Of a stretch of DNA of 63,735 nt, positions 39,637-48,385 are shown piece by piece. The translations under genes and the position numbers were made by a program. This DNA is from a virus: the IMG/VR virus record IMGVR_UViG_3300042319_001709, positions 1-63,735 of that record. One strand, 5' to 3'. Positions within the stretch are counted from its first letter, which is position 1, and each line of letters begins with the position of its first letter. A model generated the notes under the pieces. The model saw only the letters and a list, made by a program, of their open reading frames with translations, did no database searches and had not been told where the DNA came from.

Positions 39637-41652
39637 TTAGAGCAAGTTTATACGCTCACTAAGTCTGCTCACATACATTCGTGTGACCGACTGGTAATAG
39701 TATTGCTTTTTCTGTTGTAATGAATCTTTTGGGTAAGTGTGCCAATTTGGTAGCTCACTGGTATTTTTATGTGGGTTGATGATCAAGGTAGTATCGCTTG
39801 TTTGATACGTGTAGTCTCCAGCTGTTAATTTGGAGGCATTGACAAAGTAGTCATGCCAATTATATTTGGTTTTGAACACACGACCATGATCAAAATTATA
39901 CGCCACATCCATCAATCGATGACTAATGTAGTGTCCTAAATCAATCACACGATCATCACCAAACTGATCTGCAATGGCTGTGCAAATTTCTTGATAAAAT
40001 TCCTGCGCATTTAGTCCAATCACAAAAGGTATGTACGTGTGCGGTGGCATCAAGAGTGGAAAGTCTGGATGGTAATCAATTGCACTTTGTTGGAAATTGG
40101 GCTCGTGCACAAATCTTTTCAGTGTGGTAACTGCATTGCCAAAGTTGGCAGCAAGATCTTTGGTTTTGAAATTCTCATAATTGAGAACAAACCGCTTGTA
40201 GATAAAGTCAACCAACACAGATGCTTTGATGTTGTGCTCACGTGAAAAATAACTCCACAGTTGATCAAGACCAGTTGCAGTACCAGCACTGGCCAGTGCA
40301 TTAACAATGAACATGTCAACAAAATCATCAACGCTGTAGCTGTAAGTGCCAACCACATACTCAACTCGATTGCTGTTGGTTTCTTGGAAGTAATTGACTC
40401 CGGGATCCGGCAATGCATTGTTTTTCAAAATTAGCGGCGTAGACAAAAACAATTTTTTAACAGTTTTTAGCTGAAATTTCTCTCGCATCTCAGGACTGTA
40501 CGCCGGAGCTTCTGGTAGCAATGCCCACACTTCAGATTTGCACACAGGAATATTGTTGTCTGCATGTCGATCAATCTGATCAAGAGTCAGCTGGTAACTA
40601 TCGCCCGGCATGCCTATGATGGTTTCAATCTTGACCGAAATATCTTTATACTTGTTTCTTAGATAATTCAAGGACTTGATTTGCTCATCAAACGGGATGT
40701 CAATGCGTTCAATGTTGTTCTTGATATTTTCATCAACTGCTTGCACTGCAATTTTATAAAAATATGCAAGTTTGTTTTCTAAAAATTTCTCATAAATTTT
40801 CACTGTACGGTCTAGATGATTCTTGGCAGACTCTGTGGTAACACCTTCCGGATAACCGTACTTGCGCTTCATGTCCACAATGTGGTCGGTGATTGCCAAG
40901 TCAATCTCCATAATTCCAAAATTGGCATCGGCTATACTGATATTCTTGATCTTGTGAGAAGCCATCCACTCCCACTCGTCTAGCACAGTGGTAAAAGGCT
41001 TCTTGGAAATTTTACTGTATGTTCCACCACCCCAGTCACAGTAGATACATTTGTAAGGGCACCCACGAGTGGTCTCGTAGATGGCAACATCTATTGGGTG
41101 TTGCTCAAGTGTGGATTCTTGTGCTTTAAATATATTGTTAGGCCAGACAAATGATCGTTTTTCAATTTCGGTTGTGCTGAACAACTTTTCGCGTTGTTGG
41201 TTGGTGTAATACACATACGGGATATTATTAAAGTTCTCCACTGGATGTTGGTCCAGTAGTGCTGTGATAATGATTTCACCGTACCCATCACTGGGGCAAA
41301 CAACATCAACCCAGGGATTGTTAACAAAGTAATCATCTGAGTACTTGATATCAACTTGTGGACCACCAAACACCACCAGACAATTGGGGTATTGTTGTTT
41401 GACTCGTTGAGCAAGTTCTTCCATGAAGTCAACGTTCCACACATACACACTACAGCCCAATATGTCGGGTGGTGCATCTGCGCAGACTTCTAGAATTTCA
41501 TCAACAGTGCAATCGTTAGCCAACCAAGGATCCGACCAAGTCCACTCGTTGACCCGTTTGCCGTGTTCTTCGTAGTAAGTTTTAGCCGAGCACCAAAGTA
41601 CCGGCATCATTCTGTTCTTCAAAGAATCCTTGGTGACCAAGTAAAAGTTCAT
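39637..41652 (-). CDS. B12-binding-type radical SAM protein
   Basis: 671 residues. Residues about 1-140 resemble the cobalamin-binding Rossmann domain (DILGCSVYVWN, VVFGGPQVD), followed by the radical SAM core with CPYKCIYC (C198, C202, C205) and a long C-terminal part. The canonical DxHxxG cobalamin motif is not clear, so B12 binding is uncertain. B12-radical SAM enzymes methylate or rearrange unreactive carbons. Its stop codon region leads into a promoter; its start overlaps the HIT gene. Substrate unknown. Confidence 0.82.
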   Translation of the reverse strand: MNFYLVTKDSLKNRMMPVLWCSAKTYYEEHGKRVNEWTWSDPWLANDCTVDEILEVCADAPPDILGCSVYVWNVDFMEELAQRVKQQYPNCLVVFGGPQVDIKYSDDYFVNNPWVDVVCPSDGYGEIIITALLDQHPVENFNNIPYVYYTNQQREKLFSTTEIEKRSFVWPNNIFKAQESTLEQHPIDVAIYETTRGCPYKCIYCDWGGGTYSKISKKPFTTVLDEWEWMASHKIKNISIADANFGIMEIDLAITDHIVDMKRKYGYPEGVTTESAKNHLDRTVKIYEKFLENKLAYFYKIAVQAVDENIKNNIERIDIPFDEQIKSLNYLRNKYKDISVKIETIIGMPGDSYQLTLDQIDRHADNNIPVCKSEVWALLPEAPAYSPEMREKFQLKTVKKLFLSTPLILKNNALPDPGVNYFQETNSNRVEYVVGTYSYSVDDFVDMFIVNALASAGTATGLDQLWSYFSREHNIKASVLVDFIYKRFVLNYENFKTKDLAANFGNAVTTLKRFVHEPNFQQSAIDYHPDFPLLMPPHTYIPFVIGLNAQEFYQEICTAIADQFGDDRVIDLGHYISHRLMDVAYNFDHGRVFKTKYNWHDYFVNASKLTAGDYTYQTSDTTLIINPHKNTSELPNWHTYPKDSLQQKKQYYYQSVTRMYVSRLSERINLL

Positions 41653-42023
41653 TTTTTATAATTGCCCTTGCCCGGTATGGTATTCCGAACGCCGCCCACA
41701 GGATCTTCAACATCGCCTTTGCGTCTAGGCATCAGGTGTATGTGCGGATACATAACTGTTTGTCCAGCTTCAACACCACAGTTAAATCCAATGTTGAATG
41801 CGTCACATTCGTTGTTGGCTACCATTGTGCAACCATGGCGATAAGCAGAATCAAATGCATCAAGCACAACGCTGGGTGTGTTGTATCTTGGAACGAACAA
41901 CAAGTGCCCAGATGTTACAGGATAACGATCACGAAACACAGCCACATGAAAGTCACTATGCTCAACAACATAATCATCCCATGGTGCAATCTTGTTTGCT
42001 TGCGCCTGTTCTAGATCAGTCAT
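41649..42023 (-). CDS. HIT-family nucleotide hydrolase/transferase
   Basis: 124 residues. HIT signature HIHLMPR (about 94-100) after a GHLLFVPR segment (about 40). The strict HxHxHxx motif has only two of three histidines, so hydrolytic activity is probable but not certain. HIT proteins act on dinucleoside polyphosphates or adenylylated intermediates. Overlap with the B12-radical SAM gene suggests a joint pathway. Confidence 0.78.
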   Translation of the reverse strand: MTDLEQAQANKIAPWDDYVVEHSDFHVAVFRDRYPVTSGHLLFVPRYNTPSVVLDAFDSAYRHGCTMVANNECDAFNIGFNCGVEAGQTVMYPHIHLMPRRKGDVEDPVGGVRNTIPGKGNYKK

Positions 42024-42032
42024 GCTTACTCC

Positions 42033-42710
42033 TTAGCGGCAGCTATTGACAATGTTCATGAATTCGCTACGAACACTGTGATCAGTTTTGAATACGCCGC
42101 CTAATTTGCTTGTGACTGTGCTTGAGCCTGTGTCTTCTACACCACGCGATTTTACACAATAGTGTTGTGCATCAATCACAACGCCGATATTGTCTGTCTC
42201 AAGAATGTATTGCAAGGCATGATACACTTGCTCGGTCAAGCGTTCCTGAATTTGTGGACGCTTGCTGAAATATTCAACTATGCGATTGATTTTGCTTAGT
42301 CCAAGAACTTTTTGTTTGGGAATATACCCCACAGTTGCCAAGCCGTCGATCACAACAAAGTGGTGTTCGCAATTGCTTTGCACGTTGACATTGCGTTCAA
42401 CTACCATTTCGTCGTACTTCATTTTGTTGTCTACCGTGGTGCATTTGGGAAACGCTTCGTAGTCAAGTCCCCAGAAGATTTCATTCACATACATCTTGGC
42501 CACACGCTTGGGTGTATCCATTAGACTATCGTCGTTCAAGTCCAATCCCAAGACTTCCATGATGTGCTTGAAGTCTTTTTCAATCAAGTCGATCTTGTCT
42601 TTGCGATCAACACTGTGCTGAAATGTTGGAGTTTCAACACCACACTTGACCAAGTGTTCGTGTACACGTTGACCCAAATCAGGGTCGCATTTTGTTTTGT
42701 TGTATGACAT
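42033..42710 (-). CDS. folE: GTP cyclohydrolase I
   Basis: 225 residues, full length. The zinc site is SNCEHH (about 113-118) with a second Cys in AQHYCVKSRG (about 184). RIVEYFSKRPQIQERLT near 145 is typical. It forms 7,8-dihydroneopterin triphosphate from GTP, the first step for 7-deazaguanine and folate synthesis. It has a hairpin leader and a CATAAATA late promoter, and AAGGAAGG for translation. It precedes the HIT gene by 9 nt. Confidence 0.95.
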   Translation of the reverse strand: MSYNKTKCDPDLGQRVHEHLVKCGVETPTFQHSVDRKDKIDLIEKDFKHIMEVLGLDLNDDSLMDTPKRVAKMYVNEIFWGLDYEAFPKCTTVDNKMKYDEMVVERNVNVQSNCEHHFVVIDGLATVGYIPKQKVLGLSKINRIVEYFSKRPQIQERLTEQVYHALQYILETDNIGVVIDAQHYCVKSRGVEDTGSSTVTSKLGGVFKTDHSVRSEFMNIVNSCR

Positions 42711-42750
42711 TTTTGATATCCTTCCTTAAGCGGATGTTAGTTTTGAAAAG

Positions 42751-42781
42751 TTGTCACCTTTGTGTGACAAATGTATTTATG
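42751..42781 (-). promoter_or_regulatory. Late promoter and leader hairpin of folE
   Basis: CATAAATA (42774-42781) is one base from TATAAATA, and 3 nt downstream starts a perfect 7-bp stem TTGTCAC/GTGACAA (42751-42757 with 42764-42770). Same box-then-hairpin arrangement as in groES. A riboswitch was considered; the hairpin alone does not resemble a preQ1 aptamer. Confidence 0.55.
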
Positions 42782-43607
42782 CTACTAGATCACCTAGATT
42801 GCTTTTGGCTATCCAGAAACTGTGCATTTTTCTCAGCAGATCCTTGTCAATTGGCTGTCCAAAGTAATTGCTTAATTTTTCCATACCAGCCACATAGGAA
42901 TCAGTCTTGACAAGATCAGCAAACGTGATGCTTAGTATACAACTTGGATCTGGTTCAACATTTAAAAACGGTGCCACCCAATGTTGTTTTAGAAAATAGT
43001 TGTAGAAAAAATCATCATAGTCTTTAAACTCGTTGAACTCATACTGATTATTAAATTTCAATGCATTGTTTTGTGTTCTTGTATCCCATGCATACACAGG
43101 GTGATCCAATGTTGATATTATAGCATTGTTTTCTGGATTATGCAAATACAATTTGCTCTTAACACAGTGCTTGTATGGTTCCAGACTTGGTTTGTCTAAC
43201 AAGATTTCTATCCACTTGGCATTGCTAAAAAATGCTGGAACAAATCGTTTGTGCCAGTGATCTGCAATCAACAGGCCTTGATTCCAGCACTGATGAAAGT
43301 ATTCGCTGCCTTCAAGTTTGGTTCTCAAATTAAATTCATCAACCGGCAGGTCATTGTTTCGCATCATGCGACGACTGTAAAATCCTATGCCCCAGGGATG
43401 ATTGGGCTCTTCAGATGCCCACTGTCTAATGTCAATGGGCCATGCATGGTTAAAAAACCAATCATCCCGTGTTTGTTTTTTGTTTTGAACATCTGGACAC
43501 CAGTGTGCAACTTGATCAAACTGAAATAAACTAGTGATTAAAAATTTTCCACCTGCGCCGTTTGGATACCGAACTTGTAAAAATTGACTGGTATTATAAT
43601 TTTCCAT
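42777..43607 (-). CDS. Sulfotransferase-like protein
   Basis: 276 residues. The YPNGAGGKF segment (about 14-22) resembles the 5' phosphosulfate-binding loop of sulfotransferases and of phage proteins related to them. The central and C-terminal parts are rich in aromatic residues. Similar opening motif in 58248-58943 (YPHYAAGGLV), suggesting distant homology. Donor, acceptor and activity are not established. Confidence 0.5.
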   Translation of the reverse strand: MENYNTSQFLQVRYPNGAGGKFLITSLFQFDQVAHWCPDVQNKKQTRDDWFFNHAWPIDIRQWASEEPNHPWGIGFYSRRMMRNNDLPVDEFNLRTKLEGSEYFHQCWNQGLLIADHWHKRFVPAFFSNAKWIEILLDKPSLEPYKHCVKSKLYLHNPENNAIISTLDHPVYAWDTRTQNNALKFNNQYEFNEFKDYDDFFYNYFLKQHWVAPFLNVEPDPSCILSITFADLVKTDSYVAGMEKLSNYFGQPIDKDLLRKMHSFWIAKSNLGDLVA

Positions 43608-44332
43608 TATTTGTTTTCTTTTTGATCGTGCGGTCCAGCATCGTCGAACCAGTACAGGCTTCGATGTGGTGGGCTCAGTGGTGAGGCGTTGCTAGTAAAG
43701 TAAAACAGTCTTAATCCGTCACGGCTAGCATCAGGTGGGCATGTGATTGGATTAGGATGTCCATGGACCAGTCGTTCGTCATAGTTCCACAGCAACAATC
43801 GATTGGGGCGCGGCTCAATGCGGTGCAGGCATTTTGTACGATCAAAATCCCAAAATTCAAGATTACCTCCCCAGGTTGGATCCCAGTCTTTGCCAAGGTA
43901 CAGAATCGCACTCAATGAACGATTTAGGTGCAACTGTTCATTCCAGTTAAAGTCGGTGTGCAGTTTCAAGCTATCGCCGTTGTAGCATCGCATTAGTCCA
44001 GCGCCAATCAGCAAAGGATCAGGTATCAATTTTTTAATGCCAGTGATGTTTTCAAGCCACCCCAGGAATTCTCCACTATTTAGATTCAGCACTAGATCTC
44101 GGATCAATGGAGAATAACGCATGTTGTTACACTCCTTCATGTTGCTGCCGTTTCTAGTAAAATTGCTCCAAAGATGTTTGGGAATATTTTCTATGTCTTG
44201 TTGCACAGCTTCCAGCAGTTCCCTGGGCAAGAAGTCATCAAAGTACAGCCAGGGCACTGGCACACCATGACTGTAATCAATGGCGTAGTCTTTGGGATCG
44301 TACTTGTTGGTAATTAAGTCAATGTCAATCAT
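43607..44332 (-). CDS. 2-oxoglutarate/Fe(II) oxygenase, prolyl-hydroxylase type
   Basis: 241 residues. The iron-binding facial triad is visible: HxD in LKLHTDFNW (about 122-130) and a distal His in LVHGHPNPI (about 196), followed by Arg in SRDGLRLFYFT, the 2-oxoglutarate-binding residue. The N-terminal half is helical. It hydroxylates a peptide or small molecule using O2 and 2-oxoglutarate. Overlaps its upstream neighbour, placing it in the sugar/amino-acid cluster. Confidence 0.87.
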   Translation of the reverse strand: MIDIDLITNKYDPKDYAIDYSHGVPVPWLYFDDFLPRELLEAVQQDIENIPKHLWSNFTRNGSNMKECNNMRYSPLIRDLVLNLNSGEFLGWLENITGIKKLIPDPLLIGAGLMRCYNGDSLKLHTDFNWNEQLHLNRSLSAILYLGKDWDPTWGGNLEFWDFDRTKCLHRIEPRPNRLLLWNYDERLVHGHPNPITCPPDASRDGLRLFYFTSNASPLSPPHRSLYWFDDAGPHDQKENK

Positions 44333-45236
44333 TTGGTAAAGTTCCATTAGCCAAATATCTAGCCAAGCACAACCGACTTGTGGTGCCCCCTCGATTGTAT
44401 TGGGAGTATTTTCCAGTTGTGTCTATGCCAAATAACACACTGGGGCTGGGCGTAATGCCCAACTGTGTGCACAACAACTCTTGTGTTTTGCGCCATGTTT
44501 TGTAGTTATGATCAGGTCCCCAGCGCCGAATCAATTCTAGACCTAATCCGCACCCAAGTCGATTTATATACTTGGTTTTGTGATGCACAAGCAAACTATC
44601 GTCATCGTCTTCTCGAGTCAGCCGCATGCCCACACGCACATGGCTAACTGGGAATGTTTTGCTCAGACTGAAAGTGATGTCAGTTATGCAATCATGATCA
44701 AAATCAAATGTCACACCCCCGCATGTGCCGTAAAATGCAGCATCTGCAAGAACCGGCACACCAAGACGTGTGCATTCGATTAGCACTTCTGTCATGCGAG
44801 AGTGAATATCGCCAGTGTCGCTAAACGGCACACTGATTACTACAGCATCGTTTTCAGCAATTGGCTCATCCTCAATCCAGCGCCAATCTGGAAAGTAGTT
44901 TCTCCAGCTTGCTGCATGGTACATGTACTCTCCGCGAAAACATCTAAATCGACGTGTGCGATTCTTTAGATAAAATTTGTCAAACGATTCTGTGGTGCCC
45001 AAACTTGCAGCCATGACTGGAAACAAATCAAGACCTTTCAAGTTGTTTAACTTACTGCTGGTTATCCAGGAACGATATTGATCAACAAACCTATTGTGAA
45101 TATCAACATCAGTTAACCAAGTGTCAACTGGTGCAGTTTTTAACATGGTTGCAACGTCAATCAACATTGCAGGATCTTCAACTGCACTGGCACCACCATA
45201 GGGTAGAGTTTTTAAATTTGGCAATGTTGCCTTCAT
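44325..45236 (-). CDS. Truncated fold-type I PLP-enzyme homologue
   Basis: 303 residues. VPVLADAAFYG (about 160-170) supplies the Asp that pairs with the pyridine nitrogen, and SLSKTFPVSHVRVGM (about 190-204) supplies the PLP lysine K193 and the phosphate-binding pattern of aminotransferases. It is shorter than a class I aminotransferase (about 390), with little of the usual N-terminal domain. It lies between two oxygenase-like genes. Aminotransferase, decarboxylase or lyase chemistry is possible. Confidence 0.75.
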   Translation of the reverse strand: MKATLPNLKTLPYGGASAVEDPAMLIDVATMLKTAPVDTWLTDVDIHNRFVDQYRSWITSSKLNNLKGLDLFPVMAASLGTTESFDKFYLKNRTRRFRCFRGEYMYHAASWRNYFPDWRWIEDEPIAENDAVVISVPFSDTGDIHSRMTEVLIECTRLGVPVLADAAFYGTCGGVTFDFDHDCITDITFSLSKTFPVSHVRVGMRLTREDDDDSLLVHHKTKYINRLGCGLGLELIRRWGPDHNYKTWRKTQELLCTQLGITPSPSVLFGIDTTGKYSQYNRGGTTSRLCLARYLANGTLPND

Positions 45237-45760
45237 GATATAATTCCTGTGATTTGCAATGTGTATCTTGGCACACGACTTAAATTACCAGCCATGTGCA
45301 ATGTACCAGCACGCCAACAAACAAATGTTCCAGCTTGGTAATGACTAAAGCTTTTGCCGCCGGCTTCAAACAAGAATCCTGGCTGCCAATCTTGTAAAAA
45401 AACAATGATACGAGAAACGTCCTGTTGCTCTAGCCCGTGAAATTTGCAGTATTGTGTGTATGAGTCTGAGTGCTCGGGAATGATGTCACCGGGCAACATT
45501 CTAAACCAGGCACAACCTTCGTGTTGTATGCTGTACCCCTGCTGACGTAATACATCGAGTATCTGCGATTGACAATCTGGTTGCCGGCGTTTGTGGTCAA
45601 CTTTCATGCCAACTTTAAATTCACGACCAAAAGTATTTCGCCAATCTTCAACCACAACAGGATCTTGAAATTCACCAGACCCGTCAAAATAATAATCTAA
45701 TTTGGATATTTCTTCAAGATCCCAGATTGGATCTATATGCCCGGTGTACAGCTGAGTCAT
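45233..45760 (-). CDS. Cupin-fold Fe(II)/2-oxoglutarate oxygenase-like protein
   Basis: 175 residues. The jelly-roll strands hold an HSD (PEHSD, about 96-98) motif, and a later His in TLHMAGN (about 154) and Arg near RVPRYTLQI. These resemble the metal site of aspartyl/asparaginyl hydroxylase-like enzymes. It is a second oxygenase in this cluster. The protein overlaps 45757-46716 by 4 nt at its start. Confidence 0.72.
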   Translation of the reverse strand: MTQLYTGHIDPIWDLEEISKLDYYFDGSGEFQDPVVVEDWRNTFGREFKVGMKVDHKRRQPDCQSQILDVLRQQGYSIQHEGCAWFRMLPGDIIPEHSDSYTQYCKFHGLEQQDVSRIIVFLQDWQPGFLFEAGGKSFSHYQAGTFVCWRAGTLHMAGNLSRVPRYTLQITGIIS

Positions 45761-46716
45761 TTATTATACCAAGCCCAGGCATGCGTAATCATGTCACGCA
45801 AACTGTGTTGACGCCAGTCCTGGGCCAATAAACTAAATTTGGCTGCACTTGCAGTAAGCTCAGCTGGATCTCCTGACCTTGGCTGATCTTCAATTACCTG
45901 TATGTCCTTGTTGGTAATCTCACGTGCCAGTGCAATGATATCTCTGTTGCTTGATCCATTGTTGCTACCAAGGTTATAGGCATCAATTGGAATGGATCGA
46001 TCAATTGCCAAGATGTGTGCTCTAGCAATATCTTCAACGTGCACATAGTCCCTTATACAAGTGCCATCGGGTGTGGGATATGATGTGCCATACAGCACAA
46101 AGGGTTCATTGTTGCGAGCACTTTCTAGCACCCTTGCAATGATATGTGTGGCATTTGGCCTCTGTCCATGTCTGCCTAGGCGGTCTGCGCCGCATGCATT
46201 AAAATATCTAAAAGTTACAAAATCTAGACCATATGCTTGATGATAGCTCTTCAACATCATCTCAACCATGAGTTTACTGTCACCGTAAGGGCTAAGTGGC
46301 ATGGGAGGATCTTCTTCTTGGCAGGGAGTCATGATTGGCTCGCCATACACTGACGCAGAACTACTAAATATCACTCGAATTTTGTTTTGTAATTTGTTTG
46401 CTATAATATAATCAAGCAAGATTTTTGTTCTAACAAAGTTGTTTTGATAATACAGTTCAGGGTCACGCATGCTGGGACCAACCAAGCTAGTGCCGGCACA
46501 ATGAATTATTGCACTGGTGTCATAATTGGAAATTACATTCAATGCAACATCGCTTGAAAAATTACCTTGATAAAATTCATCAAATGCAGATGCTAGTTCT
46601 GGCGTGGCTGGTTGAAGGTCAATACCCACCACATGATATCCTGCAGATTTCAACTGCAATGCAGTCTGTCCACCAATAAATCCAGAAGCCCCGGTTACAA
46701 TAATTGTTTTTGTCAT
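45757..46716 (-). CDS. galE: UDP-glucose/galactose 4-epimerase (GalE-type)
   Basis: 319 residues with GASGFIGG (9-16) binding NAD, SSASVYG near 117 and the YxxxK pair YGDSKLMVE (about 143). The NACGADRLGRHG block and the RDYVHVEDIA region match GalE. It interconverts UDP-glucose and UDP-galactose (or N-acetyl versions). It starts the left half of the sugar cluster, with its own consensus promoter at 46742-46770. Confidence 0.9.
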   Translation of the reverse strand: MTKTIIVTGASGFIGGQTALQLKSAGYHVVGIDLQPATPELASAFDEFYQGNFSSDVALNVISNYDTSAIIHCAGTSLVGPSMRDPELYYQNNFVRTKILLDYIIANKLQNKIRVIFSSSASVYGEPIMTPCQEEDPPMPLSPYGDSKLMVEMMLKSYHQAYGLDFVTFRYFNACGADRLGRHGQRPNATHIIARVLESARNNEPFVLYGTSYPTPDGTCIRDYVHVEDIARAHILAIDRSIPIDAYNLGSNNGSSNRDIIALAREITNKDIQVIEDQPRSGDPAELTASAAKFSLLAQDWRQHSLRDMITHAWAWYNK

Positions 46717-46741
46717 AATTTCCTTAGATGTGTATTTTTAA

Positions 46742-46770
46742 ATTATACAATATAATTTTAAAAAAGTCAA
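46742..46770 (-). promoter_or_regulatory. sigma70 promoter for galE
   Basis: TTGACT (46765-46770) and TATAAT (46742-46747), 17-nt spacer; the -35 box lies in the last codons of the epimerase gene upstream. Confidence 0.82.
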
Positions 46771-47699
46771 ACCCAATTGGGGTTTTCTAAATACCAGTTG
46801 ACAGTCTGCAACAATCGTTGCTCAAACGACATTGTCTCTGTCCAACCTAGATCATACAGTTTACTGGGATCTACAGAAAAACATAAATCATGACCAGGTC
46901 GGTCAATCGGCACCAGGCGATACTTCAACTCTTTGCCCATGGCTTGTGCAATCAACTGTGCAAAGTCTAGATTGTTTATAAACTTCCGGCCGGCACTGTT
47001 CCATTTTTCACACCGAGCAGTCTGTGTGTTCAAAATAAATCTTGTATGGCTGGCTACATCTCCAGCATAGAACCAACGCCTACCACCAACTAATTTGCCA
47101 GGGCCCACATGTATATCTAAAGTTTCGTTGTTGAGTAATTTGCGTATAATGATCACGGGTAACCGATTACTCTGGCAACGTGGACCAAAGGTATTGTTGA
47201 TGTGTATGATACTTGCAGGAACATTGAATGAATTGGCATAGGCCATGCACAGTTCTTCACCGGCTGCTTTGCCAGCCGCATAGGGACTATTACTGTTGTA
47301 GGCATCGTTGGGCTGACTGTCTTGACCAATGGGTATAGGTCCAAATACTTCGGCACTGCTGTAATACACAAATCTTTCAACTCCGGTGTGGCGGGCATGT
47401 TCCAACAAGTTCAGTGTGCCCAACACATTGTCCATGACAGATGCAGTGGGGTCACTCAAGCTGTCGGCTGAACTGGGATTAGCGCCAGCGTGTAATATAA
47501 TATCTGCCGCTGGCAAGTGTTTACAAGGATTTTTAATGTCGTGCTCGATTACCGTGACACGATCAAGCATGTGATTGATACGTTCCATATTGGTTGAACC
47601 AGGTCGTACCACACAGATCACACGGTGATCTTTTAAAAATTCTTCTACTAAGTAGTGACCAATGAATCCATTGGCTCCGGTAATCAGTGCTGTTTTCAT
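46767..47699 (-). CDS. NAD-dependent sugar epimerase/dehydratase
   Basis: 310 residues, extended short-chain dehydrogenase. TGANGFIGHYLVEE (7-20) is the NAD site, YYSSAEVFG near 117 and YAAGKAAGEE (about 144-153) is the Tyr-Lys catalytic motif. FNVPASIIHINNTFGP replaces the usual RPFNVYGP. Product unknown; the neighbours make activated deoxysugars. Overlaps the FkbM gene by 4 nt. Confidence 0.87.
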   Translation of the reverse strand: MKTALITGANGFIGHYLVEEFLKDHRVICVVRPGSTNMERINHMLDRVTVIEHDIKNPCKHLPAADIILHAGANPSSADSLSDPTASVMDNVLGTLNLLEHARHTGVERFVYYSSAEVFGPIPIGQDSQPNDAYNSNSPYAAGKAAGEELCMAYANSFNVPASIIHINNTFGPRCQSNRLPVIIIRKLLNNETLDIHVGPGKLVGGRRWFYAGDVASHTRFILNTQTARCEKWNSAGRKFINNLDFAQLIAQAMGKELKYRLVPIDRPGHDLCFSVDPSKLYDLGWTETMSFEQRLLQTVNWYLENPNWV

Positions 47700-48379
47700 G
47701 GTTGATATTTGTAAACGATATCAGATTTGTGACTTAAAATTTTACTGTATCCTACATTGTTTAAAAAATTGTCAAGCATGGTTTTATTTGTGCCGTATCT
47801 TTGAGCCCAGGGCTCGTACCATTCTATCATAAGTAGAGGATAATATTTTTCAATAGTACGTTGTGCGCCTTGCAACGCAAAAAGTTCATAGCCTTCAATG
47901 TCTAATTGTATCAAATCACAGGCTGGCAAATTTAGGTCATCAATGATCACTGTGGGTATATTACCCGTACCGCTTACATGAATAGCGCCAGAATCATGCC
48001 TTCTGTCTAGATTTACAAATTTTCTTTCATTGCCTACACAGGCCTGTGTTTTTATTACATTGGCACCGCAATTCAAAGTCAAACATAAAAAATTTATTGG
48101 ATCTGGCTCAAATGTGTACACAGTATCAAATCGTTGACTGAACTGTCTTACATACTGTCCACAGTTGCCGCCGGCTTGCACTACAATAGCATTGCCAGTG
48201 ACATGTGTCATTAGTTGATCAAAAAATTCTGGGAGTATTCGAAACTGATGCATGTAATTCCACATGCCTTGATCGTACCGAGGCCACCACAGATTTTTTA
48301 ATTCGTCGTAGGGCGAATTGTCTCTGAATTCAATTGAGTTTTCTAGCCCTGGAATCTTTTGGTATAAGGAATTTGGCAT
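47696..48379 (-). CDS. FkbM-family methyltransferase
   Basis: 227 residues. VVQAGGNCGQYVRQF (about 65-79) is the SAM-binding loop, YTFEPDP near 88 the acidic loop and LIQLDIEGYE (about 149) the FkbM signature. FkbM enzymes O-methylate sugars of surface polysaccharides. It overlaps the downstream epimerase gene by 4 nt, consistent with capping or decorating the sugar made by this cluster. Confidence 0.88.
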   Translation of the reverse strand: MPNSLYQKIPGLENSIEFRDNSPYDELKNLWWPRYDQGMWNYMHQFRILPEFFDQLMTHVTGNAIVVQAGGNCGQYVRQFSQRFDTVYTFEPDPINFLCLTLNCGANVIKTQACVGNERKFVNLDRRHDSGAIHVSGTGNIPTVIIDDLNLPACDLIQLDIEGYELFALQGAQRTIEKYYPLLMIEWYEPWAQRYGTNKTMLDNFLNNVGYSKILSHKSDIVYKYQP

Positions 48380-48385
48380 GATATT

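Noticed and set aside
42711-42776. preQ1 riboswitch before folE
   Set aside because: The leader has a single simple hairpin, lacks the A-rich tail pairing of a preQ1 aptamer, and folE is not a preQ1-specific gene.
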